Of a stretch of DNA of 64,000 nt, positions 23,656-33,020 are shown one piece after another. Position 1 is the first letter of the stretch; every line of letters starts with the position of its first letter. The DNA comes from Gliomastix tumulicola (lineage: Eukaryota > Ascomycota > Sordariomycetes > Hypocreales > Bionectriaceae), in assembly GCA_001599755.1 (NCBI GenBank), contig BCHX01000003.1, positions 1,175,015 through 1,239,014 of the forward strand, given 5' to 3'. A program made the position numbers and the translations under genes. The notes under the pieces were generated by a model. The model did not search any database, was not told the DNA's origin, and was given only the letters and a program-made list of their open reading frames with translations.

Positions 23656-24388
23656 GCTGCTCCCCTGATCTACCGACACGGTAGCGCCATGAAACTTGGC
23701 AATGGTCAAAAGCAAAGAAACCAAGATAACATAGGCTGTCAAACCGCGATGACAGGAGTGGTGAGAAGCACCTTGGAGGATGGAAAGAGGTGAGAGGGAC
23801 ACTGAAGAAAAGAGGGGGGCAGATTGTCACTCGCATTTTTCCCATCTGGTCGCCTTGCATGCCTCATTTCAAAACGGGCGATAGAGGCGCAGCCCCCACT
23901 CCCCCAAGGCATAATAATGTGCAATGTTGTATGCACTGCGCCCCAGAGCGAGTTGACCAATGACTCCTGCACGCGTCTCGGGGTCAGCTGAGCGCACTGG
24001 CCTGGATCTGGCTTGAATCGTGTCTCGTCTCCTCCTTCATGAGCTTCCTGATTTGATAGTCAGAATAGGCCTTATCAAAATTCCAGAGAGAGCTACGCGA
24101 CACGATCAGGCTCATTTTTGATATTACATCTATAACCATCAGTGTGTAAGCTTTCGCTCGTGCCGTTCTCGCTCACCTGGCATTTGATTTCTTGTGCGAG
24201 ACGCACGAGCCACGGAGTGCTCCCTTTGATTAGTAGTACTTTCAGTACTAATCGAGTAGATCATAATGTGTGAGGCTTTGTTGCTTTGTGACAGAAACAG
24301 GCGTTCTTTGTCTCAACCTCTAGATATATACTGCTGAGAGCTTCACGTACTTGCTGATGACAACCAACTTACCTTAACCTCTTCGGAC
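23656..24388. other. Divergent promoter region, NLR and kinase
   Basis: This 733-bp gap separates the divergent NLR and kinase genes. It contains a short imperfect palindrome around 24231-24252 (AGTAGTACT..AGTACTAAT) that could be a regulatory site, but nothing more specific can be said. Confidence 0.4.
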
Positions 24389-25738
24389 ATGATGCCCAGA
24401 TTACGGCCCCCTTGCGGGGTTGACTTCTACGAAGAGGTCGACGAATATCGGCCTGGGGGCTTCCACCCCGTGCACCTCGGAGATCTTCTCGATGGACGGT
24501 ACAAGGTCCTCCACAAGCTGGGATATGGCGGATTCTCAACCACCTGGCTCGTTCGCGATACCGTCGGCATCGATTACAAGGCGGTCAAGATCGTCAAAGC
24601 CGAGGAGACCGAGTCGTCGTCAGAGGTCCGAACTCTCGAACACCTTGCATCGCTTGAGACCGACCACCCTGGCCGGAACCACATTCGTCGCTTGACGTCT
24701 CACTTCATCCTGGAAGGCCCCAACGGTCGGCACAGGTGTCTGGTGATGGATGTGGCCGGCGTCAGCTTGCAGAACTTGTACAATGTACCAGACCATGGAT
24801 ACACACAAGGTGCCCGGAGACTCCGGGCCGACATTGCCCACACTATTGCACGCCAGCTTGTGGAAGCAGTCGATTTTCTGCATTCTCACAGAATTTGCCA
24901 TGGGGGTATGAAGACGATTTCTTTCCTTCTTTTCTGGTCCAATGACTTACAAGTTGATACAGATCTGACCCTGTCCAATGTGCTGCTTGCATTTTCGTCC
25001 ATGGACAACTGGACTGAGGACGACGTGTTTGAGCGCTTTGGAAAGCCAAAGACGGGGAAGCTCGTCGGGAGACCGGGTTCTGACGCCAATGGCTCCATCC
25101 CTCGATACGTCGTCGAGCCTGCCGAAATGCCCGATGCGAAGTACCTGAAGCACGAGATACTCCTAGCGGACTTCGGCGAAGCCTTTCCTTTCGGACAGCC
25201 GCCCAAGCCCAAGGACATCGGAATACCATTCATGTACCGCGCACCCGAGACCATGTTTGACTCGAAGCTCGATCCGTCCTCCGAGGTGTGGTCTCTGGCT
25301 TGTGTCTTGTTCGAGATACGGGCCGGCAATCCGCTCTTCACAAACATCATGGGAAGCCAAGACGAAATCCTCCAACAGATGGTGCAGATGAAGGGAAAGC
25401 TGCCCAATGAATGGTGGGTGTGCTGGGAAAGAAGATCCATGTGCTTTGATGAAGAGGGCAAGCCTCTCAAGGAGTGGCGAAACGGGATTCCCCTGGCGAT
25501 TGAGTACCCTCTCGACAGGATGATTGCAGGTATTGGTGGTGAGGACGATGAGACGGCCTTCTTTGGATCCGAGCTTCCCATGCTAGAACCCAAGGACACG
25601 AGGGTTCCTGCAGATGAGGCGGAGAGCATGCGAGATCTGCTTGAGGGCATGCTCAGGTGGTCTCCAGAAGAGCGGTCTTCTGTTGCGCAAGTTGCTCAAC
25701 ATCCTTGGGTCCGGGGTGAGGATACAGGAGAGGCTTGA
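24389..25738 (+). CDS. SRPK-like serine/threonine protein kinase
   Basis: Two exons, 24389..24905 and 24963..25738, encode 430 residues. The 57-nt intron is a multiple of three without a stop, so unspliced reading would look open, but it would break the catalytic loop; splicing creates HGDLTLSNVLL. Kinase landmarks are the glycine loop LGYGGFSTTW (about 44-53), ATP-binding Lys67 in AVKIV, catalytic Asp173 and Asn178, DFG at 242-244 and YRAPE. The order, a spacer between the catalytic loop and DFG, and the long insert after the HGD segment match SRPK-like kinases found in many copies in filamentous fungi. The HRD motif reads HGD, so the usual regulatory Arg is missing. It lies within the NLR/CHAT island, but no substrate can be inferred. 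Confidence 0.87.
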   Translation: MMPRLRPPCGVDFYEEVDEYRPGGFHPVHLGDLLDGRYKVLHKLGYGGFSTTWLVRDTVGIDYKAVKIVKAEETESSSEVRTLEHLASLETDHPGRNHIRRLTSHFILEGPNGRHRCLVMDVAGVSLQNLYNVPDHGYTQGARRLRADIAHTIARQLVEAVDFLHSHRICHGGMKTISFLLFWSNDLQVDTDLTLSNVLLAFSSMDNWTEDDVFERFGKPKTGKLVGRPGSDANGSIPRYVVEPAEMPDAKYLKHEILLADFGEAFPFGQPPKPKDIGIPFMYRAPETMFDSKLDPSSEVWSLACVLFEIRAGNPLFTNIMGSQDEILQQMVQMKGKLPNEWWVCWERRSMCFDEEGKPLKEWRNGIPLAIEYPLDRMIAGIGGEDDETAFFGSELPMLEPKDTRVPADEAESMRDLLEGMLRWSPEERSSVAQVAQHPWVRGEDTGEA

Positions 25739-26324
25739 TCGATCCGCTTTGGGGCCTAGCTGACGAAAGGCCACCGCTTGGGGCGCGTCTATGGGCTATG
25801 GCATGGCAACGGGCGCAGATTCGAGTGAGTGGTCGAGGAAGGGAGGCAACGGCCATTTCGTGTGTGAAGCTCCAAGGTTTGGACGTTTAGACAGGCATAA
25901 ATTGTATCCACTGTTTGCTTACTACAGCGATGCGCGACCTTAGTGTGCTCAGGCAAGGTGGGTACCCACTCACGTGGGGGAAGAAATTCCCGAGACGTAC
26001 GACCACTCAATTTGGTGTGCGGACGTCTCAAGTAATTCTTCCCCCACTTGCCACTGTACTTTTTACAGTGGCCCAACTGCCTCGCAACAAACACCAATAG
26101 AACACCAATGCAAGGCGTCACCGATGCATCCTCCAGGTGGGCGATCCTACTCCTCTGCACCCTTTCCATACGGCATAATGTAACGCTGGAGGGATGTGCG
26201 GCCGACAAGGTCACTTGATCCCTTGGGATGGCATCGACTATCACCTCAAGCCTACTTCGTTGCGCACACACCCATGCTGAGAGCCTCTAAGCGTCCGCCT
26301 GTGTCGCGATAGACTGACTACTAC
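25739..26324. other. Convergent intergenic region
   Basis: This 586-bp gap lies between the kinase stop and the terminal stop of the TPR-ankyrin-ZZ frame. No coding signal or repeat was found. Confidence 0.45.
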
Positions 26325-28955
26325 CTATCCGCGTCGGACTCGCGATTGGAGTGCATGGCTACTGTCAAGACACTTCATGCCTGACCCAGCGCACTCCTCA
26401 CACACGTCAAAGTCGCCGCCGTTGCAGATTGCGCAATGATGATAGACGCGGCCCCGTACCCCAAGAGTACAGACATCGCAGTCTTGGCCAGTGGGATCAC
26501 CTCCTATTACGGGCTTTGCCTCGACGACCTCCTCGTTCAAGTCCATGCCTCTCTGCCGACCAGCATCAAGTATAGCCTCGGATACTGCCGTATGGCCTCG
26601 CAGTGTAGACCATGTCAAGGCAGTGCGGCCTAGCTGGTCTTTCCAATCAAGAGCCATGCTTAGTGGCAGGAGAGTCTTGACAAGCGCAAGGTGTCCATGC
26701 CTAGCAGCAATAGACAGGGGAGTCGCACCATAGATGTCCAGGACATCGGCGTTCTATGGCTGTTTCTCTGCGAGCGCCTTCAGAATGGACTCTTGGCCAC
26801 CCATGCAGGCATAATGAAGCATGGTGCGGCCATTATTGTCTCTCACCAACTCGCAGTCCACACCCTCCATCAGCATCGCCAGAATCTCGTGCAGTCCTTT
26901 CTTGGCGGCAAGGTGAAGCGGTGTGCGGCCACTGTACTCGGCTTGCGTTGGTTCAGCCCCGTTCTCGAGAAGGACCTGCACCGTCTTCTCATGTCCGAAA
27001 TTCACGGCCCGGCCGAGGCTGCTTGTGCCCCGAACCGTAGCGGCCACGTCGGCTCTGTGCTCGAGGAGGCAGCGCACCGTCTCCGTGTACCCTTCGCCTG
27101 CCGCCAGGTTGAGCGGGAGGTCGTCGAACTGATTGCGTATGCTCGAGTCGGCGCCCCAGGACAGGAGGAGCTCCGTGACGCCGCGATGACCTGACCCGGC
27201 CGCTACATGGAGCGGTGTCGTAGAGGCGGGCCACAGTGAGATGTCTGCACCGTGGCCGTGCAGGCACTTGACGATTTCCTCGTGGCCTGCTTCGCAAGCG
27301 AGATAAAAGGCCGTTGCCTTGACGCGAGACAGCGCATCGACATCCACGCCGTGCTCCTCCAACAGGAACTGCACCATGTCTCTGTGGCCAGCCAGCGTCG
27401 CGATATGTAACGGGGTGTGTCCCCAAGAGTCCACCTTCTCGTTGATGTTGGCATCGTGCTGGACGAGGAGCCGGGCTATCTCGACGTGGCCTGCCTGAGC
27501 TGCTGCTCGCAACATCTTCCCAAGGGGCTTGGCATCTTTGGGCATTTTGGCCCCCTTTTCAAGGAGCAGCTGACAGATATCATAGTGCCCTCCCAAAACG
27601 GCTCTGAAGAGCGGCGTCCCGTGCCCATTTGGCTTGCACTCCAAGTCAACACCCTGAGCTATGAGATCGTCCACGATGGCTTGGTGGCCGTGGGCTGCTG
27701 CCGCGGCCAGCGTCATCTGGTCGCGATCCGGAAGCATAACCTCGACCCAGAACCAACATGGGTGCTCGCGCTTCAGCCGTTCCAATGGGTACTTCGCAGC
27801 TGCCGCGCTGCGCTCGCGGGCTACAGTCGAGTTGCCATATTCGCGGCGGGAAGCCTCGAGATACTCCAGCTTCCCCGTGTAGTCGTACATCAACAGCTGT
27901 ACATCGGTGAGACACTGGGACAGGAATGCACGGCCAATGTCATCCTCGGGTATGATGACGTCCAGAGCTTGGCTCAGCCTCGCGACGCATAGCTCCAGAG
28001 CTCCCGCCTCCCCGGTTGCTTTAAAGTAGCTCATATGCAGAGCTCCCATGGTCTGCAGGTACTGAAACCGCACCGGGGAGTCTTCCGGTGACAGGTCAAA
28101 GGTGTTCTGGAACCGCTGAATGGCTTGCTCAATGTGTGCCGCATCCCCGGTAGACCGGAACTTCCGATGCAGCAAAAGTCCATTCGCCTGCAGCCTTCCT
28201 CGCTTCTCCGGGTCGCTGTCGGGCGTGTTGTCGACCGATTTCTGGCACAGTTGCAGGGCCTGCTCGAGATCGGCAGGGTCCTTGGTCCGTTGGTACCTGA
28301 CGTGAGACATGTCGGCAAGCCCAAACTGGTATTTTGGAATCTCCTGGTCTTCGTGTTGAATCAGCCGGAGAAGGTCCCTGTGCTTTTCGATTCCCTGCTC
28401 AATGTCGGGCAAGTCCCCAGTAATACTGCTTTTCGCATAGTATACGTGGCACAGCATCTTGAGGAAGCGTTTCTGGGCTTCGCTGCCCTCCGCCGCTGAC
28501 TCAAAGGCCACTTGCAAGTGGTCAATCGAACGGCTGAGGTCGTCGATACTGCTCGTCTGGGGATACGCCAGGAAATACAGCGAGCCCAGGGCGTGATGCA
28601 TCTTTGTCCACTGATCATGCCGTACGGACATTGGGCCTAGAGCTTTGAGGAAGTATTCCTCAGAAAGCTTCAGGTCCCCCAGTCTCTGCAGCCTAGTGTA
28701 TCTGTCAATGAATGCGGACGCAAGGCTCAGGAATATTCGTTGTCGCTTCTTCTCGTCCAAGGACGGGTGATCGAGCAACTCATGAAGCAGTCTTGTCCCT
28801 ACTTCAAAGTCCCCGAGGTCTTGTAGTGAAGAGAACCTTGCAAGATAGGCGACCGCAAGATCGATCTGGGTGTCCATACGCGAATGCCCATCCTCACAGC
28901 CCTCCTCGAGCTCTTCCTGGAGCTGCTGGATGACAACAGTATCGGGATGTGCCAT
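26325..28955 (-). pseudogene. TPR-ankyrin-ZZ zinc-finger gene with an in-frame TAG
   Basis: One uninterrupted reading frame of 876 codons runs from the ATG at 28955 to 26325, broken only by TAG at 26756..26754 (codon 734). The first 390 or so residues are TPR-like helical repeats; about 410-770 are ankyrin repeats (HTPLHIATLAGHRDMVQFLL is typical), and the frame beyond the TAG continues the ankyrin series (ATPLSIAARHGHLALVKTLL) and ends in a ZZ-type zinc finger (about 826-870: CDVC, CAIC, CEEC, then CLDSSH). Translation to the TAG gives 733 residues with most ankyrin repeats but no ZZ. No GT..AG intron would remove the stop while keeping frame. It may be a fresh nonsense allele, a readthrough gene, or a base-call error. 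It is divergent to the TPR-CHAT gene. The start at MAHPDTVV was preferred over 29084 because the extra 43 residues look like leader. Confidence 0.8.
26754..26756 (-). other. Premature TAG stop within ankyrin region
   Basis: The codon series reads CAG CCA TAG AAC GCC on the minus strand. Both sides encode ankyrin-type residues in the same frame, so a single substitution in one codon explains the break. Confidence 0.85.
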
Positions 28956-29384
28956 TTTGCCTGGACCGCGTCGACTGAAAGACAGCAAGGATAACGGATG
29001 CGAGTGGTTGATTCTGTGAGGCGTTCCAGAGAGATACGGGGTCAGAAAGCGAACCACCCGCCGCCTCGTGCTGCCGCGCGCCATCAGTGAGACAACTGTG
29101 CCACAAAAAGTCCGCTCATGCAGGTTTGGGGGGGCCCAACACAGCTACAGTCGGCAGAGCAATGTCCTCATTGGCCAAGTGGTTACTTGGTCGCCACGCT
29201 GGCTTACGTAGACACAGCAGCATCCATTTTCTGGGGGATCGTCGCGCCCATACATACATACATACATACATAGCTCAGTGATCTTGTTCCGCAATCTGCT
29301 TGCTTGTTGCGCAACTACCTCACGTGCATTACAATAAAATCAACAAAGGCAGAGACGCGAAAACGAAGTCATCCCTTGCCAACC
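28956..29384. promoter_or_regulatory. Shared divergent promoter of TPR-ankyrin-ZZ and TPR-CHAT genes
   Basis: Only 429 bp separate the two start codons, so both promoters must lie here and co-regulation is possible. It includes a CATA microsatellite. No specific factor site is claimed. Confidence 0.5.
29249..29272. repeat. (CATA)n microsatellite
   Basis: Six tandem CATA units lie in the divergent promoter between the two TPR genes. Confidence 0.9.
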
Positions 29385-32300
29385 ATGCCCGATTTAGGAG
29401 ATATCCTCTCCTTCGAGTTTCCAGCAGAACTGGGGGACATCCTACTGGATGCTCGAGTCACGGTGCGGCGGTCAGCACCTCGATCAGCATCGTCAGACGC
29501 CGCCCGATCTATGTCTCTGGGCGAGCTGCTCCACGAGCTGTCGCAAACATCAACCATTCACCCCTACGCGTATCGTCGACAGATCGCAGATGTATGCAAG
29601 GCCCGCGGAACGACCCCTGGAGACACCCGATGGCTGGACATAGCAATGCAACTGCGCCGTGATGCCCTGGCCAGGATGGACCGTGACGATGAGTTGCAGT
29701 CGTCTGTGCTCAGTGACCTCGGGGCGGATGGTCTGGCCAGATTTACAATCACCCAGCAGAAGGACGACATCGACTCGGCTATCGAGACTTTCCAAGAGGC
29801 CCATTCAAGCATTCACAAGCGCAAAGAAGACGGGCATCTACCCATCTACAACGCTGGGATCGCCCTGAGGGACAGATACAGAGCCTTCGGGTCCTTATCA
29901 GACTTGGATCTAGCCATCCAGAATCTCGAAGAGTCGCTCTCATTGGCTCCGGAGGGCGGGGACCATATGCCTACTCAGCTCAAGGCCATCGGATGCGCGT
30001 ATGCGGAGAGATACCGTGAGACCAAGGCAGAAGGAGACGCCGAAAGAGCAAAGGAATATCACGATGCTATCCTGGCCATAGGAGGCCTTGCCAAACGGTA
30101 TATTGCGCAAGCCTGGTTTGACATGGCAGATGTGCTTTTCACCGAGTTCGAATCTGCAATCTCCCCAGTATATCAACAAGAGACCTCTGTTTTGGACCTT
30201 CCGTCCACCTCCGAGACTACAGAGGGCGGATCACCCTATCAGGAGATCTACCAAAGGGACGGGCTTCAAAAGCTCGACGAAGTAGTCAGGACGATTCAGA
30301 GGTCGCTGCAGGAAACGCTCGAGGATGACCCCTGGAAGGCGGAGCGGCTTGGAACCCTCGCATTCATGCACTCATACCGGTATACACTGGCAAAGGACGA
30401 GTCTGACCGTGAGAAATCAGCTAGTATATCGGAACTGGCCTTTTCCTTGACGTCGGTAAGGGGGGGCAGGAGCCGCGTCGAGTTACATGAGCGTCTTGGG
30501 GGCCGACATGGGATCGCACATCACACAACCAACTGTGAACACCATCTGCAGGCCGCGATCGATCACTGGACGGCCGCGCTTGAAGGAACGCCGGACAATC
30601 ATCCTAATATACCGTCACAGCTCCTCAATCTCGGAGAGGCGTATATGCAAAGGTCCTTCAGATATGGTGGCGCAGATGACCTCGAACGAGCACGGTCAAT
30701 GCTGTGGAGAGGTTTGGAAGACCCTCAAGCGAAAGGCCTTGTTCGACAACGCCTGTTGGTGGCCATCTGCCGTATGCGCCCCGGCAATCTGTACACACTG
30801 AAGGACCTGAAGGCTGCCATGCAAGGCTACAACGAAGGACTAGGACTAGCCCCCCAAGGTAGCGAGCAGCGGGTGAGGCTTCTAACGGGTCTTGGATCAG
30901 CACATCTGAGTCGCTACGAGAGGGAACACTCTCTGCGAGACTTGGAAATCGGTGTCCAACATTTGGAAGACGCAATTACTCAGGCATCGGGTTTGAGCTG
31001 CGATGTATCCTTCACCCACATGCACCTGGCTACTGCGCGTATGTGCTACTACACAGAGACAGGCCAGGTGTACGACATCGACAAGGCGATAGAGCATTAC
31101 CACGAGGCACTAAACCTCGGGAGACAAAACCGAGCCGCCCGGCCAAACTTCCTTAGCCGTCTATCCGATGCATACAAGGTCAGATATTCTACCACCAAGG
31201 ACCCATCAGATCTGGACAAGGCGGCGGCTGCGCTTAGAGATGCCCTGGACCAAACTCCATCTGATCATCCAGGGAGAGTCATGTTGGTACGCCACTACAC
31301 TGTATTGTTCCTAAGAAGCCGCGGGGGCATGAGCGGTACTGCAAAGGACGACCGCTACCTGCGTCCGTTGCAGGAAGGTCTCGACCAACCGAGATCCATG
31401 ACTCTCAGCAGAATCCAGTGTGGCATTTCTCTGGCCGGCCTGTACATGGAGGAGAAGGCGTGGCGGCTCGCCCACCAAGTTGCAGAGAAAACGATCGCGC
31501 TTGTCCCGCTTCTCACCCCTCAATCTCTGGAGAGCTCCGACAAGCAGCATCATATTCGAAGTATCATCGGCATAGCATCCGATGCTGCAGCTATTGCTCT
31601 TCAGGCGAGACAGCCCCCTCTTGAGGCGCTTAGGCTTCTCGAGACCGGCCGAGGCACTATCCAAACATCGTTGAAGTCACTCAGGGCCGATATATCTGAG
31701 CTCGAAAGGGAGCACCCCGGGTTAGCGGCGTCCTTTATCAAGACACGCAGCATCCTTGATGCTCCGTGGTCTCCGGAGGAAACGCAACCCGACGCCGGGA
31801 CACTGATTTCTAGCCAACAGGCGGATCTACGCTCGACTGCCAGCCAAGAACTAGAGACAACAGTGCATAGCATTCGAGAGAAGCCCGGCTTTGAGCGGTT
31901 TTTACTAGGCCCGTCTGAGAACGAGATCAAGGCCGCCGCAGCGCTAGGCCCTATAGTAGTCATCAACGTGAGCTTCCGCTGCGACGCTTTCATTGTGAGC
32001 ACGGGCGGGATACAACACCTCTGGCTACCTCGTCTTTCCAAAGACAGAATAAGGGCCTGGAAAGATAAGCTCGGCTCCGGACACGTACAGGAAACATTGG
32101 AATGGCTGTGGAAGGTGCTCGCAAAGCCGATCCTGGCCGTGTTGGGATATGCAAGCCCGCCACTGACGGGTGCTTGGCCTCGCATATGCTGGGTCCCAAC
32201 GGGTTCACTAAGCCAGTTTCCCATCCACGCGGCCGGACTTCACCTGCAGGGTGGCATGGACACACTGTTGGACCGAGCCGTCTCGACTTATGGATCATCA

Positions 32301-33020
32301 CTCCGGTCTGTCGTTGAGGAACGTCGCCAGACCCGTCAACAGTCGGCGTCCAGGCCACAAATCGCGGCTCTAATCGGCGACGAAAAGACCCTCCCGAACG
32401 TGAGGCGAGAGATCAACAGTCTGGTGCGCATTTGCAAGGACTTGCAACTGCAAGTCACAAGACCGCGAGCCGTTCAGGAGGATATCATGTCGACCCTGGA
32501 CACTTGTGACATCTTCCACTTTGCAGGCCACGGCAGGACGCATCGATACGACCCTCTGCGAAGCGCCCTAAGCCTGAACGACGGCCCCCTCACATTGGAG
32601 ACCCTCCTCAAGACAAACCTGTCCCGCCGGAGACCATTCCTGGCCTATCTGTCAGCTTGCGGCACCGGCCAAGTCCACGACCAGAAGCTCGTTGACGAGG
32701 GCCTGCACCTGATTGCGGCATGTCAGCTGGCCGGCTTCCGCAACGTCATCGGTACGCTGTGGAAAGTCGCGGATGAAGTCTGTGTCGCCATGGCGGAGAG
32801 TATCTATCTGTGGATGAAAACCCGCAGCATGAGTGCCGAAACCGTGGCCGAAGCCCTCCATCACGCTTCCAGAAAGCTCCGCACCGAATGGGTCGACAAG
32901 TGCCGCAGGACAAGGGGTTCGATATTGAGACCTGTGACAGCGGATGTAGAGGACGATGATAATCGTGGCACGGATCGGGTGCCAGTCGAATGGGTTCCGT
33001 TCGTTCTTTTCGGCAGCTGA
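29385..33020 (+). CDS. TPR-CHAT caspase-like protease
   Basis: A single exon encodes 1211 residues from the first in-frame ATG (upstream codons in the frame contain no ATG). Residues up to about 700 are TPR-like helical repeats (for example DLDLAIQNLEESLSLAPEGG and DIDKAIEHYHEALNLG). The C-terminal CHAT domain (caspase HetF associated with TPRs) has the catalytic pair: HFAGHGR with His1045/His1049 and LSACGTG with Cys1092. It is followed by LAGFRNVIGTLWKVAD, then ends VPFVLFGS, the usual CHAT terminus. The dyad is complete, so proteolysis is likely. CHAT domains are caspase/separase-like Cys proteases, and bacterial TPR-CHAT proteins cut defined partners in defence systems; fungal members are largely uncharacterised. 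It is divergent to a TPR-ankyrin gene and followed by a closely abutting ORF. Confidence 0.9.
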   Translation: MPDLGDILSFEFPAELGDILLDARVTVRRSAPRSASSDAARSMSLGELLHELSQTSTIHPYAYRRQIADVCKARGTTPGDTRWLDIAMQLRRDALARMDRDDELQSSVLSDLGADGLARFTITQQKDDIDSAIETFQEAHSSIHKRKEDGHLPIYNAGIALRDRYRAFGSLSDLDLAIQNLEESLSLAPEGGDHMPTQLKAIGCAYAERYRETKAEGDAERAKEYHDAILAIGGLAKRYIAQAWFDMADVLFTEFESAISPVYQQETSVLDLPSTSETTEGGSPYQEIYQRDGLQKLDEVVRTIQRSLQETLEDDPWKAERLGTLAFMHSYRYTLAKDESDREKSASISELAFSLTSVRGGRSRVELHERLGGRHGIAHHTTNCEHHLQAAIDHWTAALEGTPDNHPNIPSQLLNLGEAYMQRSFRYGGADDLERARSMLWRGLEDPQAKGLVRQRLLVAICRMRPGNLYTLKDLKAAMQGYNEGLGLAPQGSEQRVRLLTGLGSAHLSRYEREHSLRDLEIGVQHLEDAITQASGLSCDVSFTHMHLATARMCYYTETGQVYDIDKAIEHYHEALNLGRQNRAARPNFLSRLSDAYKVRYSTTKDPSDLDKAAAALRDALDQTPSDHPGRVMLVRHYTVLFLRSRGGMSGTAKDDRYLRPLQEGLDQPRSMTLSRIQCGISLAGLYMEEKAWRLAHQVAEKTIALVPLLTPQSLESSDKQHHIRSIIGIASDAAAIALQARQPPLEALRLLETGRGTIQTSLKSLRADISELEREHPGLAASFIKTRSILDAPWSPEETQPDAGTLISSQQADLRSTASQELETTVHSIREKPGFERFLLGPSENEIKAAAALGPIVVINVSFRCDAFIVSTGGIQHLWLPRLSKDRIRAWKDKLGSGHVQETLEWLWKVLAKPILAVLGYASPPLTGAWPRICWVPTGSLSQFPIHAAGLHLQGGMDTLLDRAVSTYGSSLRSVVEERRQTRQQSASRPQIAALIGDEKTLPNVRREINSLVRICKDLQLQVTRPRAVQEDIMSTLDTCDIFHFAGHGRTHRYDPLRSALSLNDGPLTLETLLKTNLSRRRPFLAYLSACGTGQVHDQKLVDEGLHLIAACQLAGFRNVIGTLWKVADEVCVAMAESIYLWMKTRSMSAETVAEALHHASRKLRTEWVDKCRRTRGSILRPVTADVEDDDNRGTDRVPVEWVPFVLFGS

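Noticed and set aside
22621..23802. Longer N-terminus of the PNP-NACHT protein with a membrane anchor-like segment
   Set aside because: The frame upstream of 23655 contains no ATG; its first codon is GTG, and family members begin shortly before the YTVGWICA segment.
24231..24252. Imperfect palindrome AGTAGTACT/AGTACTAAT as an operator
   Set aside because: Short and AT-rich; expected by chance at this size and not matched to a known factor.
26700..26810. An intron that removes the TAG at 26754-26756
   Set aside because: The only GT..AG ending at CCATAG is about 47 nt, not a multiple of three, and it would remove conserved ankyrin residues.
32946..33016. A small intron fusing the CHAT gene to the downstream ORF
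   Set aside because: GT at 32946 with AG at 33016 gives 71 nt and puts the join in the wrong frame; it would also delete the conserved CHAT C-terminus, and the donor is poor.
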